The notes under the pieces: model-generated
Databases searched by the model: none
Told to the model about the DNA's origin: nothing
Seen by the model: only the letters and a program-made list of their open reading frames with translations
Part shown: positions 1 through 14,670 of the stretch, piece by piece
Layout of the letters: every line of letters starts with the position of its first letter
Position numbering within the stretch: position 1 is the first letter of the stretch
Translations under genes and position numbers: made by a program
Assembly (NCBI RefSeq): GCF_000237925.1
Contig: NW_017386007.1
Coordinates: 310,001 to 374,000, forward strand
Source: Schistosoma mansoni
Taxonomy: Eukaryota; Platyhelminthes; Trematoda; Strigeidida; Schistosomatidae
Length of the DNA: 64,000 nt
Reading direction: 5' to 3'

Positions 1-28
1 AATACTATCCATTATTGTTATTTAATAT

Positions 29-555
29 GGCCCCCAAATGCCTTGGTACGGCCGAGAGTGGAGAGAGTCCGCTCTCTGTCTCCAAATGCTCCCACATGGC
101 CACGAGTATATAGCCTCTACCAGGGAAGTCCTACTCACTGCATTCTCGTGGCAGGGGTGTTGTTTACGAAAGTGAGAGGACGAAAAGCGAATGTCCGGCG
201 CTTTAACCGGGTTGGTGGACACGGCGAGTCCACCTAGGGGAGTTGGAAAACCCTGATTCTTAACAAATGGTGCACATGGGCTCCAGTATCCTGATGGAAC
301 AAATGCCGTATGAACCAACTGTTGGTCACCGGCTACCATGGGACTGCATCTCCCTAAGATGCTCCGCTGCCTTGTGGACTAGACCTTCAAGTCAAAGGCT
401 CGGGGTGTGAACCCCTAAGAAAACCACCTGCTTCAGTTTGTGCACCTGGGCAATATCACAGCCCTCACATAAATCGAATGAGATTTGTGCGGCGCATATT
501 TATCTGGTGCTCCTTTGTACCAATATTTATGTATTTAAATAAATAAATAAAAGTA
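29..555 (+). repeat. W element copy 1, inserted at a splice acceptor
   Basis: Full-length copy of an interspersed element of about 520 bp seen six times in the window. It starts with a CCCCCAAATG-like end and finishes in a (TAAA)n-type tail. A perfect 15-bp target-site duplication, ATTGTTATTTAATAT, lies at 14-28 and 556-570, so it was inserted by target-primed reverse transcription. The right TSD copy runs straight into the AG that precedes the calcium-channel exon at 573. No clear protein or tRNA head is visible, so it is best called a SINE-like non-autonomous retroposon. Confidence 0.85.
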
Positions 556-572
556 ATTGTTATTTAATATAG

Positions 573-677
573 GTGCTGCAATTGATCAACTAAATGAAGA
601 ACTTCGTGCTGTAATTAAAAAAATATGGAAAAGAACAAGTAACAAGTTATTAGATCAACTTGTTCCTCCAGCAGGTG
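573..677 (+). CDS. Cav alpha-1 exon: pre-IQ segment
   Basis: Encodes [20 protein letters not shown] and [13 protein letters not shown], the pre-IQ helix of L-type-like alpha-1 subunits. The acceptor AG is at 571-572 and the GTAAGT donor at 678. The acceptor is poor in pyrimidines and is embedded in the TSD of W copy 1. The exon begins with the last two bases of a codon and ends with one base (G) of the next. The following intron is 19.2 kb. Confidence 0.92.
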
Positions 678-3600
678 GTAAGTTTTTGAATTTATGCTAA
701 AATCCATATCTGTTTGGATTTAATTTTTAAAAAAAAGTGTAAATTTCTAGCAAATTAATCATAGAATAGAATGTAAGTTTCACTGATTTCAAGTACAAAT
801 TATGTGAACATAGAAAATCTTTACTTACTTACTTACGTCTGTTACCCTTCGTCGAAGAACATAGGCTACCCACCAGTATTCTCCATATAACTCGATCCTA
901 GGAAATCGTTTCCAGATGTTATTCGTCTTTTTGATATCTGCTTCCAATTCTCGACTCAATGTCTACTTTAATCTTCTTATTTTTCATTCCCATTCAAGAT
1001 TCCAAGTTAGCGCATAAAACGTTTAATGAATTATATGATTGTCTCTGTAATATAAACCATGATCTTACTAATGTGTCAAAATTTTCTTGATCTTATTTAT
1101 TTTTTTAACCACATACATATTGGTACAAAAAGGCACCAGATACATATGCGCCACACTAAACAATGAAAATAGGAAGAGAAAGGATGAAAAGATTAGGGGG
1201 ACTGAAATGTACAACCGGAAAACTCTTTCAGTTAAGAAAGTTAGAACCACTCTTCATGAAGAAAATAAAAGAAGGTTACAGCAGGCTCGCCATTGGCTTC
1301 TATTCTGAGCCATATCTGATAACGTCTCTAGCCACTGTGTTGCACCATCTCTCGGACCCCAGCCAGGGAGTCGTGAAGGACCAATAGAAACTAGCCCTTT
1401 GCAGCTTTCTTTCATACCACGACACCATGTTATACACTGACCACCTCACCGCTTTTGCCAACCAGTCCCAGAGTCGGAAAATAATGCACGATGTGGAATT
1501 CTCTGGGACGACATTCGTAGAACATGTCCAAGTCACCGAAGTCGGTGTTTCAAGATGGTGACACCAATTGGGTTGTCGTCTCTGAGCCCTAACACACGAT
1601 GCTGAACCTCTGTATTACTAACATGGTGTTGCCACGGGATGTCAGCAATCCTTGGAAGACAACGATGATCGAACGCAGAGAGTCGTCTAACATCCTCAAC
1701 TCGGAGAGTCCAGGTTTCTCAAGCATAGAGCAAAACTGCTCTCACCGACGCGTTGTAGATCCGACCTTTTACAGCCAGACTAACATCACGAAGGCGTCAA
1801 AGATGGCCCAGATTGGCATAAGCCGCTCTTTTCTTGATGTAGAGCATTAAAATTACTTTCATCATTTTGAGTAATGAATAATTGGAATATTGAATTTCTT
1901 GTCAGTAATTTTCATTTACAATTGAAGCTCAATTTCTAACAGTATAATTCTGAATGATTTAGTTCAAAATTGAATGATCAAAACAAAAAAAATATAAGAT
2001 CACTTTTATCCCATATTAGGTAAACATACAAAAAAAGACTATCAATTTAACTTCTAGTTTGAGCAGCCGTTCACCAATTGTCTTCAGTGAGTTGTTATCT
2101 CACAACTGCTGAGGAGTCCCATGATAGGACGAAACGGCCGTCCAGTGCTTCCAAGTTTTCCATGGTGATCTAGCTTCAATTGACTCATGATTTCAACTTT
2201 GAAAAATACTGAAATCTCCACAAAACCTTTTCTGATTAACTTCTGGTTCTTTATTCTTTAGTTCAGTTTGACAAATTCAGTTATTTTCTTTGAAGAATAA
2301 ATTCATAGGCAATAGTAAATCAGTATTGATTTATGTTGATTGTTGAATTTCATTGAAATCATGAATTGATCTAAGTTAGATCACAACTGAAAATCTTCAA
2401 GCACTTGACGACAATTTCATACTATTATGGAACTTCTCAGTAGTGAGAATTCATGATCCTATATGCGGGATTGGTTCATGATTTTCATAAAATATAACAA
2501 TCATAACTCATTACTGTCATTATCATTAATGCATCGTTTTGATAAGAAATCTCTGAAGTTCTAATGAGAATCCGTAACTAGTTGATCTAATCAGTCTCGA
2601 ATGTGGTGTATTTATCCATAAAAGACAATCAGAACTGTAAAGCACAATATTGTGAACTGATTGAATTTAGACATAAAAATTGTTGGATGCGTTCGCTCGC
2701 TAGATCAAAGGTGTTGAATTCGATTCCTCTTGGTGGGGAGCCATTAATGAACACTACTGAGGGGTCCCATCCTAGAAGGGAACGATCACCCAATGCTTTC
2801 AGGTCTTCAATGGTGATATAACACTGATCAGTTCATGAATTCAATGATACTATTAACTTTATTTTTGTTCATCAATTATAAACCATTAAATTGATTTGTT
2901 TTACTAAAAAACAATACCGGAAGTTTTGAATGATGACTCTATTGTTGCGAAGAATTCTAGTTTTGAGGCGTGATTAGAGTTCTATCAATGAAGTCAGCGT
3001 GACTATTCTCAGAAAGTATCCATCTATCAAAATAGTCAATACGTATCATAACCATTTGATGTTCACATATTCATTACTTACTTACTTACTTACTTACGCC
3101 TGTTACTCCCAATGGAGCATAGGCCGCCGACCAGCTTTCTCCAACCCACTCTGTCCTGGGCCTCCGATTTTTATTGTTGATATCTTCCACAGTCTTTTAT
3201 TGGCATATAAACATAATGTGCATATTGCCTCGATATAGCTTTAATTCACAAGCATTATAAGCAAAGATAGGCAGTGGCTAGCAGTCGAAAATAGGACGAA
3301 ACGCGCGTCAAACTGGATTCCACTGCTAACCACTATCCATCATCGCTTACCATGCTAGTGAATCAAGGCTATATCGAGGCAATACGCACAGTATGCACAT
3401 ATGCCAATTAGAGACTGACCAGTTGCAGTCCTAACACATCGATGGGAAGATTCAAACAAACAATACTAGATGAACTTCCACATTTCTNNNNNNNNNNNNN
3501 NNNNNNNNNNNNNNNNNNNNNNNNNNNNNNNNNNNNNNNNNNNNNNNNNNNNNNNNNNNNNNNNNNNNNNNNNNNNNNNNNNNNNNNNNNNNNNNNNNNN

Positions 3601-6600
3601 NNNNNNNNNNNNNNNNNNNNNNNNNNNNNNNNNNNNNNNNNNNNNNNNNNNNNNNNNNNNNNNNNNNNNNNNNNNNNNNNNNNNNNNTGCTGTGGTGAAC
3701 CAACAACTACACGAGTGTGTACCTAAGCGTATATCAACCCTTGTAAAGACATCTTCTGCACAAGCTACACAAGTGGAGAAATTCAAACACTTCACTTCTA
3801 CCTAAAGTTTGTGCTAATGATGTCGTTCAGAAGGACGATGAAAGCTCCGCGACTAAACCATTCAGCTCAGAGAACAAACCCACATCAAAATATTCTACTG
3901 AATTTCCAACTATCAAGATCAAAAAGAAATAGAAGAAAGAAAAAATAATAAATTCAACTCACTGAAGACAATAAGTGAAATGGTTGCTCAAACTTCGTGG
4001 ACTGGTTGAAGCTAGACATTAACATCTTTGACTGCCAGCCAGCTCAGTGGTCTATCGGTTAAGTGCTCTGAGTCTTGAGTTCGAATCTCGCGATGCGGGA
4101 TCGTGGGAGCGCACTGCTGAAGAGTCCCCTAATAGGACGAAACGGCCGTCTAGTGCTTCCAGGTTTTCCATGGTGGTCTAGCTTCAATTGATTCATGATT
4201 TCAACTATATATCTAGTTATTAGTTGATTGTACACAATCCTGAAATTCTCTTGTTATATGCCTAATGATGATACTGAGTAATTAAATAATGTTGATTCTA
4301 ATAAGAGTTGATATGGTAAATTCGTTTTTTTTTCTTTTTTTTCACGAGAAATATAAAATAATCAGAATGAGGATTTGTGGAGATTTTAGTAATTTTCGAG
4401 TCTCTCTTGAGGAATCATGGATGTGCACTGTTTATGAGTCCTATACTAGGACGAAATAACTATCCAGTACTTTCAGGTATTCAATGGTGGTCTAGCTTAG
4501 ATTGACTCATGACTTCAATCATTAAATTATAAAATTGTTGTTTATACTTTTGTGTTATTATTATTCTTAAATGAGAAATCATGGTACATTGAAATCTTTG
4601 GTCAAGTAAGTATACTGCATATCTTCAATGCTAATAATCATTAGTATTGAGTTATTATAAACAGTAAAGAGTAGTAAAGATTGTAGAGTATTATTTGAGA
4701 TCATTAACTGATCATTGTTGAACTACCATTGAAAGTCTGGAAGTAATGAAGGGATCCACTATTGAAGAGTACCATATTAGGATGAGAGGGCCGTTTAGTG
4801 CTTTGAAAATTTGAATGATGATCTAACATTGATCGGTTGATGAACTCAATTAGAATTATAAATAATCTTATATATTTAAAAATATTTAGACAATGAACAA
4901 TAACAATGTAGAATACAGATTTCGTGATGTATACTTATCTCAAAAATCTTGATTGTTCTCTTCAGTTAGTTGTTTATGATTGTAAATTTGTTCTTGGTAA
5001 TTAGTGGGACAATGGATAGACAGTGTAGTGCCGTGCTTCGTTCATAGTTCACCTCGATAACCGTTATAATACAAGTCTTAACAGTGCATAATATCAAAAG
5101 GCAAAGAACAGAGGCAACTACATTTTTATTAACAAATAACGTAGACCAGAAAGCCGTGAGCCTATGAGGAAATGTTAGCGAGCGAAGCAAAGATGATGCG
5201 TGCTGGAGATTGGCTGGGAAGCCAACTCGCCATAAGCAAGCATTACTCAGTATTTATATTCAGACAAAAATGAATGACAGACATATGATGAAATAAGATA
5301 CGAAGTGTGCATACACATACGCCCATATAAAAAAAATAGTCAAGGTTAATAAGCGAATAATGAACAAGATCAAAATATGACTCTCATAATGGACAGGCAA
5401 ATTGGCTTGGCCAGTAGCTAGAATAAAGTATATGGGCTTAACATAACAACCGATACTAACAACAGTAATTGAATTATTCTCTTCTTGTATATAATGCTTA
5501 TTTGATTAGTGATATGAATAATTCCCCTAGTTTCTTAGCTTGTATCTTGTTTAAAACTTGTGCATTATCGTAAACCCCATTTAAAAATTAAAAAGAAAAA
5601 ACAGGACAAAGAATATCGTTGACTTAAAAAACTAATCACTTAGTATTCTTGTTATAAATGAGGATACAGGTGGGGATAACTGAATGTTATTTCTACACTA
5701 AGTTACACAATGTATTCTTAAAATATGAGAGCCATACATTGAATACGTTGATTGCGAAATTCCATCATTTGTCCTTTACACTCTAGATGATCTTTCCAAA
5801 GTCACTATTCCTTTCTATTTCCATTTCTGTTTTCTTCAAGTTGACCTTCATAGCCTTCTTCCATGCATTCCTCTTCTGAATGACGTCATATATTACTTAT
5901 GTCGAGAGACATAAAAACCTTACAATACATTCTATGTATGGATGAACTTCATATATTTCTAATAATCCAAGTTTATTGCTGTCATGCTAAGATGAAATCT
6001 GAGGATTCTACTAACATTGTCATTTCACTATATCAGTTTATCTACTGATTCCTTATACACGCGTATACATCTATGTGTGTTTGTGTGTTTATTATTGTGA
6101 TATTGTTTGTTTTTCAACAAAAGGAAAAAAAGAAGGAATAATCGAACAAATGAAATGGAGAAATCTGCCATTGATTCGTTTATTTGGCTATTTATATAGT
6201 GATTCAGTCCATATACATTAAGATAACAATATGATATCGGACAAAGACTGAATCTTCTCTCTCTCTTATATAAGAACTTTCATCTAAATTAGAGCGAATA
6301 GTTTCACAGTATTTGAGCGCCGAGTTGATGTAAGACATTAAATAGGAAGAAGAATATATGTATTTGTATAATCTCAGCGAAGTGAATTGAAAGTAAATTC
6401 AACGTTTCACTTGGCAATCTAGTCCAAGCTTTTTCAAGGAATTATAATCAAACAACAAAACTATAGAATATAAATAGGTACATGGTTCTCCGGGTTCATT
6501 GTATACTGAATAGGTTATCCAATCAACGTTCAGAATGTCTAAACTAGGTATATGTATTAGTTTGTAAGACAATTAATTCCGATAAGACAACTGATTAGAA

Positions 6601-9289
6601 TCATTGAATGTAATCGTTGTCACTTAGATAATACAAGATAGATAGAACGGAAAAGGAGTTCAGGTTTTTACTTATCAATAATTAGTTGCTATGGTACTGC
6701 TCATTGTATTCCATCCCTCCTATTAATATTGTTTGGATTAGCCCATATGTATAGCGCTTCAGCTGTTCATCTTTCTTTGTAAGTATTGAAATCTTTTTCG
6801 AAGAATTCTTATGCCAACAAAATCAATTGTATAACCTAATTCTATCGAGTGTAATGTTATTGGTGACTTGTTCTCAAGTTTCTTTACATCATCTGAAGAC
6901 TTAAGAATATGCTTCAAGCATTATTTGTGTTCCTTCACTCTCACATTCAATTGCCTTGATGTTTTGCTTCATGTTTTGTTTGCATATTCGTTTTATTCAT
7001 TGAACTTGTTCAAAGGATCTATTTATATTTGTTTCATTGCTTATACCTTTTGGTCAATATAAACTTATATATATATACATATACTACTTATATAAATATG
7101 ATAAATATATGTATATATATATGTCTGTTTATTCTTCTTAATTCGTCTTTTAGTGTAATATAATGGATATTGATTGTTTCTCAGGGAGTTACCAAAAAAA
7201 CATCAGTTTTCCTTTATTATTTTTTCCTAGAATATATATCAATATATATATATATATATATACATATGTAGAGATGTCCTTTTTTGTTTTACTCGAATCG
7301 ACTTAATGCATGGTAAGCAGAGATGGATAGTGGCTAGCAGTGGAATCCAGGACGCGCGACACTTCGTCCTATTTGGGACTCGTCAGTTGGATGTACCTGC
7401 ATCTCAGAGTTGATGTTCATTCTGTTACTCGAACCCAGTACCCTCGCTTCAAACGCCATCGCGTTATCCACTCGGCCACTGAGTCCTGATAGCCACTTGC
7501 TTGTGCATGGGTTTCCTTTTTTTCATCAGTTCACCATTATATATAACTTACATTGTTTCTATTTTACTTGTTGGATGGTTTTGTTTATTTATTTTGCTTG
7601 TATATTGTTATGTTTTGTTTTACTCTTTATTCAATCTGTATATTATGCCTAGTATGGTTTTTGTTTTTTTTGAAATTGTGTTTATTTAAAGTTAATATAA
7701 ACAATTGTCTATGTGATGATTGAATTGTAGATAAGATTTATGATTATAGTTTGACACAATGGTATATCAGCTTAAATGCATTTGACAACATTATGATGAT
7801 AACCAATCTTTGACAGCTTACTTGAATATCTAGACTAGCTGTTTCTATCAATCTAGATATTTCAATAAGTTATGTGTTTCTTTGTTTATAATGCTTGTGA
7901 AATAAGGATATATTGAGGCTATAGGCACAGTATTTATTATTTATTTAAACACATAAATATTGGTACAAGGAAGCACCAGATAAATATGCGTCTCACAAAT
8001 CTTATTTGATTTGTGTGAGGGCTGTGATACTGTCCAGGTGCCCAAACTGAAGCAGGTGGTTTTCCTAGTGGGCCACAACCGGAGCCTTTGACCTAAAGGC
8101 CTAATCTACAAGGCAGTGGAGCATCGTGAAGAGATGCAGTCCCATGGTAGCCGGTGACCAACGATCGGCTCATACGGCATTTGTTCCTTCAGGATACTGG
8201 AGCCCATGTGCACCATTGGTTTGGAATCAGGGTTTTCCAACGTCCCTAGGTGAATTTCCGTGTCCACCAACCCGGTTAAAGCGCCGGATATTCGCTTTTT
8301 GTCCTCTGAATTTCGTGAACAACACCCCCGCCACTGTGAGAAGGCAGTGAGTAGGACTTCCCTGGTAGAGGCTATATACGCGTGGCCATGTGAGAGCATT
8401 TGGAGAGGGAGAGATGACTCTCCCCACTCTCGGCCGTACCAGGGCATTTGGGGGCATAGGCACAGTATGCATATATGCCAATAAGAGACTGACCAGTTGC
8501 AGTCTTAAAAACATCAATGGGAAGATTCAAACAAAACAATACTAAGTGAATTTAAGTTATGTGTTTTTGTTTGTTTGTTTGTTTTAACACATCATTATGT
8601 TTATCAGTGACATAACCTATTCAGGCACCGTTAAGAAAACTTTACAACTTTTTGCTGTAAAAGTTTTAAAAAAAAGTAGAAACATCATAGTGTCTGGAAG
8701 GCAATATACATTCAAAGAGAAAATGAACGTTAATCCGATATCGATTGTTAAACTGGTAACATCTAATTAGTGATCACTCAATATGATATGATTATCGTAA
8801 TGATCTATCAAGCAATAAATCATAAAGCCATTAATAATAATAATAATAAATCAAGATGGTTAGATGAAGAACCAAGAAATTGGTGATTATCATATCGGAA
8901 ATGAGAGACTTAATCGATTGATTTCCTTTTTGTTGTTTTTGTTGTTGTTGTTGTTGGTGGTGGTGGTGATGGTAATATTTTTTAAAATTCATTATATTGA
9001 TTAAATCTTCATCATAACAGAAAAGAACTCTATATGGTAAAGTAAGAAGGATTTTGAGAGGAAAAGAAAAGGGACTAATTTTCTAACTTCTAACTAAATT
9101 ACATAATTCAGTAGAAAAAAAATTTTAATTTTTTTGTTCTTTCATCTTACTAATTTTTTTTTGTGTTTTCCTAAAATTTTCTAATATGCATGAAAAATGT
9201 TTGTTTTTTTGGGAGGGGGGAGATTTTTTCAAACTAACCATAGCACGTTAGTATATGTGGAATATACATACATATATAAGCATATTATA

Positions 9290-9327
<38 letters not shown>

Positions 9328-12300
9328 TTGAGTAATCCCTTAGTTGCCTGATGAAGATAAAAAAAGAGACGAAAGTTAAAAGAAATTATAAACGTTTACA
9401 GTTGAATAAATAATCATATGTTTTGGTTAGTTGAATAAATGAATCTTTTCTTTCTTTTTTTTTGTTGTTGTCGTTGTTTCTAGGTAAACTTGTTTTTTTT
9501 TTACTTTTCTTATTTTCCTACATATTTATATGACATTAACTCATAAGTGATTTCAATTGGAGTTTTTGTCTGTATTTTTAATCTGCTAATAACTTATGAA
9601 GTGTACATTATTTACTTAGTATTATGATTCACTTAGTATTGTTTGTTTGAATCTTCCCATTGATGTCTTTAGGACTGCAACTGGTCAGTCTCTAATTGGC
9701 ATATGTGCATACTGTGCGTATTGCCTCGATATAGCCTTAATTCACAAGCATGGTTAGCATGGTTAATAACAACTTATCAATAACTAATTAGTAATATGAA
9801 TAGCTCTAGTGAAAATTTCCATCTTTTTACTTATTATTTCAACTTAACAAAAATACGGAACTACAATTTGTCCTTATCCCTACTATTGGAATTATCAACA
9901 TACTTATCATGTCATCATTGTTTTTCATTATTATTATATCAAACAAAATTTTATTTCTTCCATTTTATATATTAAACCTTAAATCATTTAGAAATACAAT
10001 AAGAACAATAGTATTTGTATGATATACAAAGGAACTTTTTTGCTTCTTCTAATGACCAATACTCATATGTCTCATTGAAACTAATTCATTATTTTAATTA
10101 CCAGAAGGGGTTTTGTGGAGATTAAGTATGTTTCATAGTTGAAAGCGTGAGTCAATTGAAGCTAGACCACCGTGGATAACCTGGAAACACTGGACAACCG
10201 TTTCGTTCTATTAAAGGACTTTTCACCAGTGCGCATTCACGATCTCGCACTCGTGAGATTCGAACCCAGGACCTACCAGTCTCGAGCCAGAACCCTTAAC
10301 CGATAGATCACTGAGCTGGCATCTAACGGTGTTAATGTCTAACTCGACTCATGCTTTCAACTATGAAACATACTAAATCTCCACAAAACCCCTCCTGATA
10401 ATTAATATAATCATATGCTCACTAGTGACTTCGAGAAGTACATCCGGGAGCTCTAGTGGGAAGCAGTAGTCAGTCGAGTTCAACCACATCTGTTGTGAGA
10501 TATCAACTCAGTGAAGACAATTTGTGAACGGTTGCTCAAACTTCGTGTATTGGTTGAAGTTAGACATTAACACTATTAAATGCCAGTTCAGTGGTCTATC
10601 GGTCAAGGGCTCTGGCTGTAGACTGGTAGGTCCTGAGTTCGAATCTCGCGAGTGAGGGATCGTGAATGCGCACTGCTGAGGAGTCCCATAATAGGACGAA
10701 ACGGCCATCCAGTGTTTCCAGGTTATCCATGGTGGTCTAGCTTCAATTGACTCACGCTTTCAACTAATTCATCATTTATCCGTTTAATATGTTGCCAAAA
10801 TTGTTTTCTTTTTAAAAAAAATCTAAATAAATAGTTTTATTTCTTTTTTAATGTCCACTTATTGTATTCACACTTTATATACATAAAATTCTTTGTCTTT
10901 TTATATAACAAAAAAGTGTCACCCTTATCAATATAGGAATAATAATAACTCTTTTTTAAATATTCTTATTTCACTAAAATCGCGATTGTGGATGCGCACT
11001 GCCACTGAGAAGTTCCATAATACAACGAAACGGCCGTACAGTGCTTCCAGGTTTTCCATAGTGGTCTAGCTTCAATTGAGTCATAAATTCAACTATATAT
11101 ATATATATAATCTTATCTAACAAACTATTTATTACAATTATTGTCTTCATTTTCATGTTAGGTATTTAACAAAATTTCAATTTTTTAATTAATTTACTAG
11201 TATGATAAATGTTACTTACAAGATTGTTTATTAGGCGATATGTAGCTAAACATCACGTGTAAGTTTAGTAGAGTTAACAACTGAAGAGACAAGTTCCAGG
11301 AGGTCACAAAACGTGTTGTATAGAGAATAATTTGGAGACTAGAGCAGAAGTGAGAGATAGTCTAGAACCAAATTGTATTGCAGAACACACGATTAAAATG
11401 TGAATGGATGATTGAAAAGTTAGGTGTGCTTATATACGTAAATATCATCAGAACGTTTCCTGATAACCTCACGTCATACGGCTGTGATAATGGTATCTTC
11501 ATCTCGTCTTTGAGCAGCAACTCTAAATGTAGGGTTTAGTGTTTATCGAAACAATGTTTAACTAAACTACAGAATATTTGTGCAAGATTTGTACCTAGTT
11601 TTCAACCATTCGTTTATTTTATTGTTGTGTTCCGCAATCCCATTTGATTCTAGGCTGTCTTCTCTCACTTCACTTCTGCCATCTAGAGTATTTTGTATGT
11701 GATGTGCTTTTTGAGCTTCAAGGAACCCTTCTCTTCGCTTATAAGTAATCTTGTGAGTAGTATTCACCGTATCACCCTTTATGTATAAAGAGTAAGTAGT
11801 GAATTGCATTCGATTCATCCAGTTCTACAAACCTTTTGGTTCTTTTTTCGTTTATATATTCCAATTACTTATATATATTTACTTATTTGGATCTATGGCT
11901 TATTACTTTAATATTTGCGCTGATGGTATCGATTATATAATTAAGTTTATCTAAATCGCTTATTTTATTGTATTTTATGTAATAACTTGATTAATTCAGG
12001 CTTTATCATAGTTGAAAGCTTGAGTCAATTGAAGCTAGACCACCGTGGAAAACCTGGAAGTACTGGACGGCCGTTTCGTCCTGTTGTGGGACTCGTCAGC
12101 AGTGCGCATCCACGGCCTCGCCTTGCGAGATTCAATCATCAAGTCACTTCGTTCATTAATGGAAACGGACTTTAATGTAATCTAATTCTTGGTAAATAAA
12201 TAGCTGAAATTGAGATTATCTGAATAGCATATCATTTTTTTTTAAATCAGTCAACTTTTTAAAGTTTCACTAACAACTTTCTTGTTAGATTGAACCATAA

Positions 12301-14620
12301 ACTGATGTATACTATTCTGATTAATTTCTGTTTGAAGTTATGACAAATAATTGATACAGTTACTTAGAATATTGAATAAAATCTGATTCCCTATTAGAAG
12401 GGTAACGTGTGTACATAAAATATTGCAACCATATGAAGGTGAATAAAATGTATCTTTGTTTATGACTAGATTAACTTTGTAATAAAGTGCTAAGTTTCAC
12501 TTAAAAACTAGTATTGCTGCTACTCCCGACCGTTGCTGCTACCTTGACGTGGTGGTCGGGATTGCCTATCGTGATGAACTAATCGAGCTATACTGGCTGG
12601 AACAATCGTTTCTCAAGGTACTACTATGCTAGGCAGGTCGGTTGAAGAGCGGTAAGACTAAAAGCAGCAAACCCAAGGTCCTAAGGTGAAGTCGTACTGC
12701 TGACTGTACAGAGGTGTGACGGCATTAAGATGTTTCCTTCAGACAATCAGCATAACAGCCTTCCCACAAAGAGGGGTGGGGTTAAAAAAGGTCGACCCTA
12801 AAAATGTGCACCTCGCCTTATCCCACAGATATCCGTCTATAGCGGTAAGGTCCCAACAAGTATGGAGCTAGCACAAAAACTACCCACAAAAAGGTCATGT
12901 GTGACCAACTTCAAGCAGTTGTCCCTTGGGTACTGCGGTCACGCTCTCAGGTCATTAAGACCACTTCTAATCCAATTTCCTTTTCACGTACCTTTAGCTG
13001 ATATTGAGGGAATGAAATTTCTGAAAATCAAGGTTCTTTTAAGCTCTACCTTATCATTTTACCATTAAAACTAATCTGGATATACTATAGATGGTCGGAT
13101 TCTTTCTGATTCCCTCTTTACTTGTTGAATATTTCAATAATTCCATTTTTTTTATTGATTATGATTGATTTCTCAGAATATGTTCTCAAACATATAAAAT
13201 GATTTCAGTTTGTTTACTACAGCATGAAATCTTACCTGTTAGTTAATCCAATAGATACATATTTATAAAATAATATCATTTACAATATTGTTTGTTTGAA
13301 TCTTCCCATTAATGTTCAGGACTGCAATTTATCAGTCTCTTATTGGTCATATATGCACACTGTGCGTATTGCCTCAATATAGTCTTAATCCACAAGCATT
13401 ATAAGCAAAGATGAATAGTAGCTAGCAGTGGAATCCAGGAAGCACGACAGTTTATTCTATTTGGGACTCGTCAGTTGGATGTACCTGCATCTCAGAGTTG
13501 ATGTTCACTCAGGGACTCGAACTCAATACCTTTCGCTTCAAACGCCATCGTGTTATCCATTCATCTACTGAATTGACGTTATATCGAGACAATACACACA
13601 GTGTGTACATATGGTCAACAAGAGACTGACCAGTTGCAGTCCTAAGCATCATTTACTATAGTTTATTTAAGTTCTTTATATATAAATATATATTTTTTAC
13701 TCCGAATGTATTTCCCTCTTCTTGCAACTATAGAATGAAATATATACTGTTACTTACTTTGATATTTGTTAGTGTATATATGCATGGTGTAAGTTTTTTT
13801 TTGTTTTTTTTGGTTTGGTTTCTCGTAGAAAGTTTTATCATTTCACAAGTATATTAATATTACTTATATAAAGCATTATACTACTTAAATTTACTCTATT
13901 TATGTTTAATGCATGGGAAAAGCTTGCATGGTAACTAAAGAAAAAAACAAAATGGAAAATACTATAATTGGGGGTATTTCGTTAATGATACCTATAGATT
14001 GATGTGATTATAAAGATTATAGAAAATTAGTTTATTTCATGAACAACCACATAAGTAGTGTAGCAGTAAATAAATCCTCAAAATCAATAGTTCTGTAAGT
14101 CTTCTACATTTGATGCTGACCATATTAGTCTTAATGGACTCACCTAGTTGAAGGTACTTGGTCATGCATCCTCACCAGATCACGAGTGGGAACACCGTGT
14201 TCAACTTCTCTTGCAACCGTTAACCAGTTTAGATCAATCACTTCTCGATGTATTGATCACGAGTCAAATATATATTCGAACTTCTTCACTTCTGACTTTT
14301 GATTTTACTGTGTTGGCACATTATGATTATAGAAGGTGTTACTAGTTAAGGTGTTGTCAAACTCCGAATACTTGTGACATCTTCACTCGTATTTGACCAA
14401 ATTGAGTGGTTACTCATCACATAAAGTGAGATTTTTAATATACAACTTATTTAGTTTAAAAGAGATTGATCGTTTAAAAATTAAACAAAAAAATTATTAT
14501 CCATATGACAGATTTCAATAATTTAAGAAAAAACTTAGATTTTGGGCATTTCTGATTTCTGTAATAAGGATTCAGCATACAGTTATTTATTTTAATGTTT
14601 TGTAGGTAGTTTCATGTTTG

Positions 14621-14670
<50 letters not shown>

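Noticed and set aside
1300-1536. 78-codon open frame on the - strand
   Set aside because: Out of frame with the LINE coding blocks on the same strand; a shadow.
3442-3805. Open frames spanning the N run
   Set aside because: They exist only because unknown bases contain no stops.
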